Below, in pieces: positions 8,408-16,908 of a DNA stretch of 22,189 nucleotides. The stretch spans positions 1 to 22,189 of the forward strand of contig JAYPBC010000030.1 of the NCBI GenBank assembly GCA_038124025.1, read 5' to 3'. This DNA comes from UBA1275 sp038124025 (GTDB lineage Bacteria > Bacteroidota > Rhodothermia > Balneolales > Balneolaceae). The notes beneath the pieces were generated by a model, which saw only the letters and a list, made by a program, of their open reading frames with translations, did no database searches and was not told the origin of the DNA. The number at the start of each line of letters is the position of its first letter. Positions within the stretch are counted from its first letter, which is position 1. A program made the position numbers and the translations under genes.

Positions 8408-9823
8408 ATGCATATACTTTTAACGGGTTCAACTGGATATATTGGAAAACGACTCCTACCTGAATTAGTTGCTGCTGGGCATAAAATTACCTGCTGTGTC
8501 CGTGATGCTAATCGTTTTAATCCATTAGAAGAATTTGGAAGTTCAATTGAAGTATTAGAAGTAGATTTATTAAATAGGGAATCTTTAGAAAGGCTGCCTA
8601 ATGATATAGATGTGGGGTATTATTTGGTACATTCTATGTCAAGTTCTGAGAATTATGCTGAAATGGAACTGGAATGTGCTAAAAACTTTTGTGCTGCATT
8701 GTCACAGACAAAAACCAAACAATTAATTTATTTAAGTGGAATTGTAAACCAAGATAAATTATCTGAGCATTTACGTTCTCGTAAGCGAGTAGAATTAGAA
8801 TTATCAAAGGGTAGCTACTCACTAACTACCCTACGCGCAGGAATTATTGTGGGCTCAGGTAGTGCATCTTTTGAAATCATTCGAGATTTAGTTGAAAAAC
8901 TTCCTGTAATGATTGCACCTAGATGGCTTGAGACTAAAACTCAGCCAATTGGAATCTATGACGTAAAGAAGTTTCTCATTGGTTGCTTAAATAACAAAAG
9001 TACATATGATAACCATTATGATATTGGATGTGATGATGTCCTTACATACAAAGAAATGTTATTGGGTTTTGCAGAAGTAAGAGGGTTAACTAGGCGAATT
9101 TATACTGTACCTGTAATGACTCCGCGTCTTTCATCCTATTGGTTATATTTTGTTACTTCGACATCTTATTTGCTTGCAAGATCCCTAGTAGATAGCATGA
9201 AGGTTGAGGTTGTGTGTAAACCAAATAATTTGAGAGCATTATTGAACATTGACCCAATTCCATATAAAAAAGCGCTAGAACGGGCAATGCATAGAATCCA
9301 AAACGATAGAATTACATCATCTTGGAAAGATTCTTATACTAGTAGTGGGAGTACTATACAAATTGAAAAATATGGGAAAGTACCCTCATTTGGATGTTTT
9401 AAAGATATAAGAACTTCTGAAGTTAAAGACAGAAATACATGTATTGAACGTATTTGGAGTATTGGGGGGAATAATGGTTGGTACTATGGTAACTGGCTGT
9501 GGCAAATACGTGGTTTCTTAGATAAGCTGTGGGGAGGAGTAGGTTTAAGGAGAGGAAGGACAAATCAGGATACTATTACGGTAGGAGATGCCTTAGATTT
9601 TTGGCGTGTTGTGGAAGTTGATAAAGAAAGAGGTCGCTTACTACTTTTTGCTGAAATGAAACTGCCAGGTGAGGCATGGTTAGAGTTTAAAATGGAAGGA
9701 AATAAACTTATTCAAACAGCAACATTTAGGCCATTAGGAATACTAGGCCGATTGTATTGGTATGCAGTTGTTCCATTACATGGATTTATATTTCATGGTT
9801 TAATAAATAAGTTAACAGAGTAA
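8408..9823 (+). CDS. YbjT-like atypical SDR / NmrA-type NAD(P)-binding protein with C-terminal DUF2867
   Basis: A 471-aa cytoplasmic protein. The Rossmann dinucleotide loop is GSTGYIG (Gly7, Gly10, Gly13) after a hydrophobic first strand. YYLVHSMSS and TLRAGIIVGSGSASFE follow, and the C-terminal third (from about 330) has the DUF2867 pattern GGNNGWYYGNWLWQIRG and VGDALDFWRVV. Order, length and motifs match Escherichia coli YbjT (476 aa) as I remember it, including the closing FIFHGLINK. The classical YxxxK catalytic pair of reductases is not apparent, so it may bind cofactor for a sensing or lipid/quinone-related role; the reaction is unknown. It appears to be a single-gene unit: divergent from the deacetylase gene (124 bp) and convergent with the propeller gene (47 bp). 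Confidence 0.9.
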   Translation: MHILLTGSTGYIGKRLLPELVAAGHKITCCVRDANRFNPLEEFGSSIEVLEVDLLNRESLERLPNDIDVGYYLVHSMSSSENYAEMELECAKNFCAALSQTKTKQLIYLSGIVNQDKLSEHLRSRKRVELELSKGSYSLTTLRAGIIVGSGSASFEIIRDLVEKLPVMIAPRWLETKTQPIGIYDVKKFLIGCLNNKSTYDNHYDIGCDDVLTYKEMLLGFAEVRGLTRRIYTVPVMTPRLSSYWLYFVTSTSYLLARSLVDSMKVEVVCKPNNLRALLNIDPIPYKKALERAMHRIQNDRITSSWKDSYTSSGSTIQIEKYGKVPSFGCFKDIRTSEVKDRNTCIERIWSIGGNNGWYYGNWLWQIRGFLDKLWGGVGLRRGRTNQDTITVGDALDFWRVVEVDKERGRLLLFAEMKLPGEAWLEFKMEGNKLIQTATFRPLGILGRLYWYAVVPLHGFIFHGLINKLTE

Positions 9824-9870
9824 ACGATGAGTTTATATTTTTTAATTTAATATTTACTTGTACTTATATA

Positions 9871-10815
9871 TCAATTATTGTTAATAATTTCACCAACTAT
9901 GGCGATTTTTTTAGATTCACCATTAATCGCTAGCCTTGTAATATTAGTTATACCTGAATCGGATAAATCACTTAAAACTGACCATTTATGGCCATTATGA
10001 TACATGAGTATTGAACCAGACCCCATTACAGGGTGTCCGTTAGGCAACCATGCAAAGTCTTCGGATTGATCTAACACATTTGAAATAAGGTTAATATCTA
10101 AAGTAAGGGGGTCGAAACTCATGATTTGCCAAGGTGTTGTTCTTTTATCTATAAAACTTAAGTATTCTGTATCGGGTATAGGTAAGAAAGATCTGCCAGG
10201 CATATCTGCGATGATATTTTTATCTGTTGAGTCCGCATGATTAGAAAGTTTATGCCACTGTAAAGTAGAATTCATCTGTTCTGTTGGTAATACAAAGCAT
10301 AAATAAGAATCTCTGTTAAACCAATGGTAATAACCAATAATGGATTCTTTTTCAAGAATAGTCTCAATTTTACTTTTTTGGCCATTTTTCACCGTTATTT
10401 CCAGATTTCGAAAATCCTGAATACCATCTTTTGATAATGTGATATAGCTTAATTCCTCGGTATTAGGCCTGAATTGTGGGCTATATTCACTTCGATTTGG
10501 GGTTTCAGTTAGCCAGATTTTCTCTAAAGTAGAAACATTTAAAGAGATTATATCAGTTTCACCGCCTCTATTTGATGTAAATAACAAGGTTTCACCATCA
10601 GGTGTAAACCATGGTTGATTGTCATATCCTAAGTTCTTGGAGATATTTTGCACATTATATAACTCGATTTTTTCATCCGAAATACTAAAATCTGCTAGAA
10701 AAACTTCTAAATCTGAGGAGGATTGGCCAAACAAATTTATGCACATAGGCATATGATTGGCTATTAAAGCTATAAATAAAAGTAAGCAGGAGTGTTTTAT
10801 TTTTGGATGTACCAT
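9871..10815 (-). CDS. Exported TolB-like (PD40/WD40-like) beta-propeller protein
   Basis: A 314-aa protein with an N-terminal hydrophobic export signal (residues about 8-31, ending LFGQ). The first propeller blades are clear: QPWFTPDGETLLFTSNRGGETDIISLN is followed by EYSPQFRPNTEELSYIT, the x-P-D-G-x-x-(I/L)-x-F-x-S-x-R-x-G pattern of TolB and S9 propellers. Later blades (HWFNRDSYLCFV, DFAWLPNGHPVMGSG) are weaker. No enzymatic domain follows, so a binding or scaffold role in the periplasm is the simplest reading. It is divergent from the beta-lactamase-fold gene with a 65-bp spacer. This unfused propeller and the one fused to the amidohydrolase at 13319-16723 are too diverged by eye to be recent paralogues. 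Confidence 0.78.
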   Translation of the reverse strand: MVHPKIKHSCLLLFIALIANHMPMCINLFGQSSSDLEVFLADFSISDEKIELYNVQNISKNLGYDNQPWFTPDGETLLFTSNRGGETDIISLNVSTLEKIWLTETPNRSEYSPQFRPNTEELSYITLSKDGIQDFRNLEITVKNGQKSKIETILEKESIIGYYHWFNRDSYLCFVLPTEQMNSTLQWHKLSNHADSTDKNIIADMPGRSFLPIPDTEYLSFIDKRTTPWQIMSFDPLTLDINLISNVLDQSEDFAWLPNGHPVMGSGSILMYHNGHKWSVLSDLSDSGITNITRLAINGESKKIAIVGEIINNN

Positions 10816-10880
10816 AAATGTATTATTTGGTTGTTAGATTGAAAAAATCTATTGTATTATACTATTAATCCTTTATTTAT

Positions 10881-12272
10881 ATGATTCATATTATGCATCT
10901 ATACTTCTTTAATAAAATAAATCTACAATTTAAGGCGATTTTTTTCTTTTCAGTCCTGCTTTCATTTAATTCAATATTTAATAAAGTGCAAGCACAGATC
11001 AAAGAGGCTGGGCAAGTTGAAATAGAAGAAACATCTAATCCTATTCACCAATGGCCTAAATCAATACCTGAGTCAGTTGGTATGTCAAGTAGTCGATTAG
11101 CAAATTTAGACTCAATATTTGTACAGCACATAGAGCAAAAAAAGATCCCAGGCATGGTAGCTTTGATAGTGAGAAATGGATTTGTTGTGTACGAAAAAGC
11201 TTTTGGTATCGCCGATCCTGAAACAAATCAATCTTATCAAACTGATCATATATTTAGAATTGCATCTCAAACTAAAGCTATAACTGCTACAGCAGTCATG
11301 ATGCTTTGGGAAAAAGGTCTATTTAATCTAGATGATCCTATATCAAATTATATTCCTGAATTTAAAGATATAACTATTTTAAAAAAGTTTAATGCTTCAG
11401 ACTCTACCTACAGAACCATTCCAGCAAAAAATCAGATTACTATTCGTCATTTGCTAAATCATACTTCTGGTATTGGCTATGGAATTATTGATGGTGATGA
11501 ACGTATTCGTAAAATTTATCAAAAGGCAGGGGTTGTTGATCTTTATACGACAGAGGATATAAGCATTGAACAAAGCGTAAAACGTTTAGCTAAACTACCT
11601 TTACACCATGAACCAGGTGAGCGTTTTACTTATTCTGAAGGATTAGATGTCTTAGGATATTTAGTTGAAATAATATCAGGTCAATCTTTTAGTGAATTTT
11701 TAGAGGAACATTTGTTTGAACCACTTGGTATGTCAAATACCCAATTTTATCTAAGTGAAAATCAAAACAAACTTCTTGTGCCAGTTCAAACAAAAAATCA
11801 AAAAGGAGAATGGATTGTATACGATGGTCATCCTGATGGTTACTATAATGCCAATTATCCTAAAATTGGGGCGAAAAAATTCTATTCTGGGGGTGCTGGA
11901 TTAACAAGTACTGCTCAAGATTATGCTAAATTTTTGCAAATGTACTTAAATGGTGGTGAATTTAATGAGCATCGTATTTTGAGTCCAACTACAATAGACT
12001 TAATTATGAGTAATCAAACATTTGAATTATTTGGAGATGGAAATACTCACTATGGTTTAGCATTTGGAGTTGTTACTAGTAAAGGCTTTAGTATAGGAGG
12101 AAGAGGTAGTGTTGGCACATTTGATTGGGGTGGTTATTTTAATACTCAATATTATGCCGATCCAGAGTTAAATATAATTGGGATTCTCATGAAGCAAACT
12201 CAGAGAATTCCATGGGAAAATACTGGAAATATCATGAGGCAAGTAGTAGGGGCATCAGTTATTGAGAAATAA
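10881..12272 (+). CDS. Secreted beta-lactamase-fold serine hydrolase (S12 / class C-like esterase)
   Basis: A 463-aa exported protein. The signal peptide is residues about 1-39 (ends NKVQAQ); Met5 is an alternative start that leaves a tidier leader. The nucleophile is Ser129 in the SxxK motif SQTK (Lys132), inside FRIASQTKAITATAVM. The second motif is Tyr251 in FTYSEGLDVLGY, and SGGAGLTSTAQDYAKF fits the third conserved block. This family (COG1680) includes esterases, D-aminopeptidases and class C-type enzymes; the YS(x)xxDVLG form is the one I associate with esterase/transpeptidase-like members, so drug resistance should not be assumed. The gene is divergent from the propeller protein and convergent with the aldo/keto reductase (20 bp between ends). 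Confidence 0.92.
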   Translation: MIHIMHLYFFNKINLQFKAIFFFSVLLSFNSIFNKVQAQIKEAGQVEIEETSNPIHQWPKSIPESVGMSSSRLANLDSIFVQHIEQKKIPGMVALIVRNGFVVYEKAFGIADPETNQSYQTDHIFRIASQTKAITATAVMMLWEKGLFNLDDPISNYIPEFKDITILKKFNASDSTYRTIPAKNQITIRHLLNHTSGIGYGIIDGDERIRKIYQKAGVVDLYTTEDISIEQSVKRLAKLPLHHEPGERFTYSEGLDVLGYLVEIISGQSFSEFLEEHLFEPLGMSNTQFYLSENQNKLLVPVQTKNQKGEWIVYDGHPDGYYNANYPKIGAKKFYSGGAGLTSTAQDYAKFLQMYLNGGEFNEHRILSPTTIDLIMSNQTFELFGDGNTHYGLAFGVVTSKGFSIGGRGSVGTFDWGGYFNTQYYADPELNIIGILMKQTQRIPWENTGNIMRQVVGASVIEK

Positions 12273-12292
12273 ATGCTTTGTGTGGAAGCAAA

Positions 12293-13285
12293 CTACCACA
12301 TATCATGTATTTGTGGTTTTATAGTAAATTCATAAACATTTTGAGCAGCTTGAAGCTGCTCATTACTAAATTTAAGAATATCTCCAGCTCTAAAATTAGT
12401 ACGAATATGTTGGGTCTTTGAGGCTCCTGGAATAATTACACTGATCTTTTTATTGAGTAAAATCCACTTTAAAGCGACTTGTGCTAATGAATCGTACCCA
12501 TTGAAAATCTCTTTCAGTTTCTCCACAGCCTCAAGTCCAATTTCAAAAGGAACCCCAGCAAAGGTTTCGCCCTTATCAAACCACTCTCCGTTGCGGTTAC
12601 CATGCCGATGATCATTTGGATTGAACGTAGACTCAGGAGTCAATTTACCACTCAATAGACCGCTTGCTAGTGGGACGCGGACAATAATACCTACATTTTT
12701 TTCACGAGCCATGTCGAAAAAATAATCATCGGGTCGTTGCCGAAACAAATTATAAATTATCTGCACGGTGGTTACATTTTCGAACTGAATAGCTTTTATG
12801 CCTTCTTCTACTTTTTCAACACTTACGCCAAGATGTTGAATTTTACCTTCTTCTTTTAGCCGGTCAAACAAGCCAAAGATTTCGGGTCGGTAATACACCT
12901 CAGTGGGTGGGCAGTGCAGCTGGATAAGATCGATAGTCTCAACACCCAATCGCCGCAGGGAATCCTCTACATGTTCACGCAGAACTTTTGGGTTAAAGTT
13001 TTCATTGGTAAAAGGATTAATTCTTTTTCCGCATTTAGTAGCTACTTTGATATTAGCCGAAGAGCCTTTATTTGCCAAAAATGCCCCCACCGCTTTTTCA
13101 CTTTCCCCGTCCTCGTACACATCGGCTGTATCGAAGAAATTTACGCCCTCATCGAAAGCAGCCTCGAGCAGATTTTTAGCCAAATCATGGTCAAATCCAG
13201 TTCCCCAAACTCCGCCTACTTGCCAAGTTCCTAGGGATAGCTCGGAGACATTAAATCCAGTTTTCCCAAGAGTGCGATAATGCAT
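12293..13285 (-). CDS. Aldo/keto reductase
   Basis: A 330-aa NAD(P)H-dependent oxidoreductase with TIM-barrel fold. The catalytic tetrad is complete: Asp52 and Tyr57 in FDTADVYEDG, Lys84 in VATKCGKR and His124 in IQLHCPP. The N-terminus (YRTLGKTGFNVSELSLGTW) is typical of the YghZ/Tas/YdjG-like group of bacterial AKRs. There is no signal peptide, so it is cytoplasmic. It follows the amidohydrolase gene on the same strand after 33 bp, so the two probably share a transcript. The physiological aldehyde or ketone is not predictable. Confidence 0.95.
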   Translation of the reverse strand: MHYRTLGKTGFNVSELSLGTWQVGGVWGTGFDHDLAKNLLEAAFDEGVNFFDTADVYEDGESEKAVGAFLANKGSSANIKVATKCGKRINPFTNENFNPKVLREHVEDSLRRLGVETIDLIQLHCPPTEVYYRPEIFGLFDRLKEEGKIQHLGVSVEKVEEGIKAIQFENVTTVQIIYNLFRQRPDDYFFDMAREKNVGIIVRVPLASGLLSGKLTPESTFNPNDHRHGNRNGEWFDKGETFAGVPFEIGLEAVEKLKEIFNGYDSLAQVALKWILLNKKISVIIPGASKTQHIRTNFRAGDILKFSNEQLQAAQNVYEFTIKPQIHDMW

Positions 13286-13318
13286 AAATATGATATAGTT
13301 TATTTATTTGGTTATAAG

Positions 13319-16300
13319 TTATTCCCAATCTGTAGAGGTCGGTGTAATGTGTTGCCAATATAAGCGATCAAAATTTTGTTTACGTGGATAGACTTCGTTT
13401 AAGCTATCTGCCTCATACAATCGGCCATTCATCATTACATATTCGATATTGTTGGTATAGCGAAGATCCTCCAGTGGGTTGTTGCTCAGAATCACTAAAT
13501 CGGCAATTTTACCTACTTTAATAGATCCTAAATCGCCATCCAAGCCGAGTGTTTTTGCACCTTCTAGCGTAGCAATTCGTAAAGCCTCATGCGCCTCTAG
13601 ACCTCCCGATGCCATGGCCCATAGCTCCCAGTGATAGCCTAGCCCTTGCAGTTGTCCATGACTCCCCACTCCTTGTAAGACGCCTCCTTCATGCATTTTT
13701 TTCGTTTTTTGGGCATGGCGAGGAAAAACCATTTCATCGTCACGGGCCCAGAAACCACGGCGCCTGGTCGAGGAGGCCAGCACATCCCAGGGTGTGAATC
13801 GTGCTAACTTTTCGTCGTCATAGGGGTTTTCCCGGCTGTAGAAAAACTCTTCACCCCAAGGTCCACCATAGGCTACCAGCATAGTGGGGGTAATGGCCAT
13901 TTGGGTAAAGGCTGTGGTTTCTATGAAATCCTTGTACACATCGGTAATGGGAATATTATGCTCGTGACCAGGATAGCCGTCAATAAGCTGCGTCAGATTC
14001 AGTTTGATATCCAAGCCTCCTTCGGTGGTTGGCATGAGTTGCTGCTCCTGAGCGGCCTTAATGACCCACTGCCGATGTTTCCGGTTTCCTACGCGATACA
14101 TTTTAATGGTTTTGGTGTCGAAGTATTCGCTGTACTGCCGCAACACTTCGCGTGTATGATCTAAACTTTTAAGATTATAGCCCCAATAGCCCACACCAGG
14201 ACCGGTCGAATAAATTCTCGGGCCCAAACTCTTGCCCGCTACGACCATATCCCCGTATGATAGTACATCGGTGGTTCCAGTCTGAGGATCCCGTGTTGTG
14301 GTGACACCATAGGCTAGATTCGCTGCATAACTCCATTCCTGATCTCTATGTAACATACTGGTCGAGCGAAGGTGGGCATGGGTATCTACGTATCCTGGTA
14401 CCACGGTTGCCCCATCCAGATCAATTTGCTCGGCATCGTCCGGAATAAGAGTAGTTTCCATATCACCAACCGCTACAATGCGTCGGTTTTCTATGATAAT
14501 GACTCCGTGTTCAATGACCTCGTCACCCTGCATGGTAATGATGCGCGCACCGGTTAGGGCCACGGTGCCCTCCGGAATATCCTGTTCGAAGGGAACCATT
14601 ACTTTAATTTCCTGAGCGGTGTAGTCTTTAATTTCGCTCGTTTCATCTTCAGCGTCGCCATCCTGTTCGCTGTCGTCTGCTTCGTCTTCTGCATTAGCAG
14701 TTTCCTCGGCCTCATCGTCGCCTTCTTCTTCTTCTGCTTCTTGAGCCGCCTGCTGGGCTTCGTCAACCCGAATGGATTCTTCCAAGTCGTAGATAAAATG
14801 CCCTTTTCCTAGCGACCAATGTACCTTCTTGGAATCCCCTGACCAGTTTGGAAATTCCCCGCCTACCACAGTAAGTTTCTTGGCGGGAAAGGCGGCCTTA
14901 TCGGGATTGGAAACTGAGATGGTGATGGCTTCGCCTACGCGCGGTAAGTAGGCGGTGTAAATTTCGTTGTTCACCTGTGCCAAGACCTGCTTTCCGTCTG
15001 GGGAAATAAATACAATGCCCGCTTCGGAAGGCGGCGTATTGTGATAGGTGCCGTAAGTGCGAATCCCAGTAATGCGCACATGCTCCTTTTCGTCAGTGCC
15101 ATCCCACCGGATCGAGACCAAATTTCCGTCGTTGTCCGAGAGGTAAATCCGATCGTCTGTCGAGCTAAAATGAGGGTATCGGCGCCCTTTTACTTCTGCC
15201 ACAAAAGTGCTGGGACCCCCGGTAATGGGAACCCAGTGATATTCATCCATCGCACTAAAGGCGGCGCCACGGCTAAAGTTCAAGGCGTACTCGTAATAGC
15301 TTCCGGTCGCGAAAAGTACCCGTAAACCATCATTTGACACTACTGGAGTGGCATAGAATGCGGCTTTTTCCGTAATTCTCTTGGGTTGAGCCCGTCGCGC
15401 ATTCGGGTTTACCTTATATATATGCCCTCCCTCGGTTTGATCCCAGCTCACATATACAATATGGTTACCATCAGGCGTCCATGTCGGCATAGCTTCGGTG
15501 TAGGAATCGCTGGTGACGCGTCGCGCCTCTCCATTGGGAAGGTCCATGACGTAGAGCTGATTCAAGGCCGTGAAGGCGAGCTGCGAACCATCGGGTGAAG
15601 GAACCGCGTCTCTAATTTGAGTGGCATATTGAATGGGGGCATCACTGATGGGGTATTTGAAGGTCATATCAGGGCCTAATTCGAGCGTGACATCTACTTC
15701 AAATGGAATGGCTTCCGGTTCGCCGCCAGCGATAGGCACTTTCCAAAGACCACCTTTCTGAAAAAACACCAATTCTTTGCTGTCGGGCGTGAAGCTCATG
15801 CCCGGTAGAACCCCCATGGTGGCTTGAGATTCTTGGTCGTCTCGTTGGACAGGATACACCAACCAGGATTCTTCGCTGGTTTCAAGGTTTCGGAGTACCA
15901 GCCCGGTTTCACTTTCGTAGCGAGTGCCGTATACCATGTACTTGCCATCGGGAGAAAGGGTAGGGGTGAAGGCTGAACCATAACGGCTGAGAAGAGTAGA
16001 ATTCTCTCCGGTTTCCATGTTGTACATGCCAATAGAATACTGGGGGAACTGCGCATTGTAATTCCACCCGCTGTTGCGACGAGAGTAGTAGATTTTCTGG
16101 CCATTGGCGCTAAATTCTGGATCAATCGCTTTCAGGTTCGAGGGCTCATCCACCACTGTGGTACCCTGCCCTCCGTCTTCGTGCATCACTTGTAACTTGA
16201 AATTTCGTCGGCCTTTGGCCACCACAAAGAGTTCACCCGCCGGAGACCAGTCTCCGTTGACCATGCTTTCGGTCGATTCCTGGGTCATTTGAGTAACCTC

Positions 16301-16723
16301 CATCGATTCCAGATCTAAGACATAGGCATTATCCGAGCCGGTTCGATCCGAGATAAACAAAATCTTAGAGCCATCGGGAGAATAGGTGGGATGAGCATCA
16401 TAAGCCATACCTTTGGTTAACGGTTCTGCCTTACCACCCGAGAAAGGCATACGGTAAATATCTCCCATGAGATCGAACACAATATGTTGTCCATCGGGGC
16501 TAACATCCACCGATATCCAAGTACCCTCTGTGGTGGTGAAGGAGAGCTGCCGGGCTGGATCCATAGGCAGGTCTTCGTTATGCTTAGGCAGACTAGACTC
16601 GAGTGAATCCGATTCAGTTACCGCTTGAAGGGCTGAGCTTGATGAGGCGGCAAGAGACGCATTTAACCCGAAAAAAAGAAAAAATAGTCCGATGAAATAG
16701 CGTAAATATCGTGATGGATACAT
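13319..16723 (-). CDS. Exported TolB-propeller / amidohydrolase fusion protein
   Basis: A large periplasmic or secreted protein (1134 aa from this start). I chose ATG at 16723 because a clean signal peptide (MYPSRYLRYFIGLFFLFFGL, cut near ASLAA) begins there; the frame opens 14 codons earlier only with TTG. Residues about 30-690 hold many PD40 propeller blades (VSPDGQHIVF, YSPDGSKILFISDRTGSDNAY, WTPDGNHIVYVSW). An acidic low-complexity linker follows. The amidohydrolase domain (about 725-1134) has the metal motif His782-x-His784 (DTHAH), TIKMYRVGNRKH, a PGHEHNIP block and a closing GKIADLVIL segment. Where many amidohydrolases have a catalytic Asp, this one reads GVGSHGQ, which I recall as usual in this propeller-fused subfamily. 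Substrate is unknown; cyclic amides or peptides are a guess. Its GC content is higher than that of genes to its left. Confidence 0.92.
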   Translation of the reverse strand: MYPSRYLRYFIGLFFLFFGLNASLAASSSSALQAVTESDSLESSLPKHNEDLPMDPARQLSFTTTEGTWISVDVSPDGQHIVFDLMGDIYRMPFSGGKAEPLTKGMAYDAHPTYSPDGSKILFISDRTGSDNAYVLDLESMEVTQMTQESTESMVNGDWSPAGELFVVAKGRRNFKLQVMHEDGGQGTTVVDEPSNLKAIDPEFSANGQKIYYSRRNSGWNYNAQFPQYSIGMYNMETGENSTLLSRYGSAFTPTLSPDGKYMVYGTRYESETGLVLRNLETSEESWLVYPVQRDDQESQATMGVLPGMSFTPDSKELVFFQKGGLWKVPIAGGEPEAIPFEVDVTLELGPDMTFKYPISDAPIQYATQIRDAVPSPDGSQLAFTALNQLYVMDLPNGEARRVTSDSYTEAMPTWTPDGNHIVYVSWDQTEGGHIYKVNPNARRAQPKRITEKAAFYATPVVSNDGLRVLFATGSYYEYALNFSRGAAFSAMDEYHWVPITGGPSTFVAEVKGRRYPHFSSTDDRIYLSDNDGNLVSIRWDGTDEKEHVRITGIRTYGTYHNTPPSEAGIVFISPDGKQVLAQVNNEIYTAYLPRVGEAITISVSNPDKAAFPAKKLTVVGGEFPNWSGDSKKVHWSLGKGHFIYDLEESIRVDEAQQAAQEAEEEEGDDEAEETANAEDEADDSEQDGDAEDETSEIKDYTAQEIKVMVPFEQDIPEGTVALTGARIITMQGDEVIEHGVIIIENRRIVAVGDMETTLIPDDAEQIDLDGATVVPGYVDTHAHLRSTSMLHRDQEWSYAANLAYGVTTTRDPQTGTTDVLSYGDMVVAGKSLGPRIYSTGPGVGYWGYNLKSLDHTREVLRQYSEYFDTKTIKMYRVGNRKHRQWVIKAAQEQQLMPTTEGGLDIKLNLTQLIDGYPGHEHNIPITDVYKDFIETTAFTQMAITPTMLVAYGGPWGEEFFYSRENPYDDEKLARFTPWDVLASSTRRRGFWARDDEMVFPRHAQKTKKMHEGGVLQGVGSHGQLQGLGYHWELWAMASGGLEAHEALRIATLEGAKTLGLDGDLGSIKVGKIADLVILSNNPLEDLRYTNNIEYVMMNGRLYEADSLNEVYPRKQNFDRLYWQHITPTSTDWE

Positions 16724-16856
16724 AAGAACATACGTTTTGTTAGCGATTGGATTCCGAAATAACAATAAAATTGGATGATGTGCAAAAACATTCTATTCAG
16801 ACAGGTAGTTTTATTAACAAATGTATTGGCCGGTTAAATACCAAATTTGTATTATT

Positions 16857-16878
16857 TTAATACTCATTAAATACTCGT
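16857..16878 (+). repeat. Imperfect 11-bp tandem direct repeat upstream of alkB
   Basis: TTAATACTCAT (16857-16867) is followed directly by TAAATACTCGT (16868-16878), 9 of 11 positions identical. The pair lies in the 185-bp divergent spacer, 30 bases before the alkB start. An 11-bp period puts both copies on one helix face, so it could be a regulator site, but AT-rich spacers produce such repeats by chance. Confidence 0.3.
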
Positions 16879-16908
16879 TATCACTGTGATTTATAAACTC
16901 TATTCATT

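Noticed and set aside
10881..12272. Beta-lactamase resistance gene
   Set aside because: The SxxK fold is real, but the second motif is YSE and the protein fits the esterase/peptidase branch; no evidence for antibiotic hydrolysis.
12342..12362. Near-perfect 21-bp palindrome (TGAGCAGCTT-g-AAGCTGCTCA)
   Set aside because: It lies inside the aldo/keto reductase coding sequence and spells NEQLQAAQ, a normal helix; the single-base centre would leave no stable loop unless the inner pairs open. Probably codon-driven chance.
15796..16125. Open frame on the same strand as the propeller-amidohydrolase
   Set aside because: Out-of-frame shadow inside a gene with clear propeller blades; its product shows no recognisable domain.
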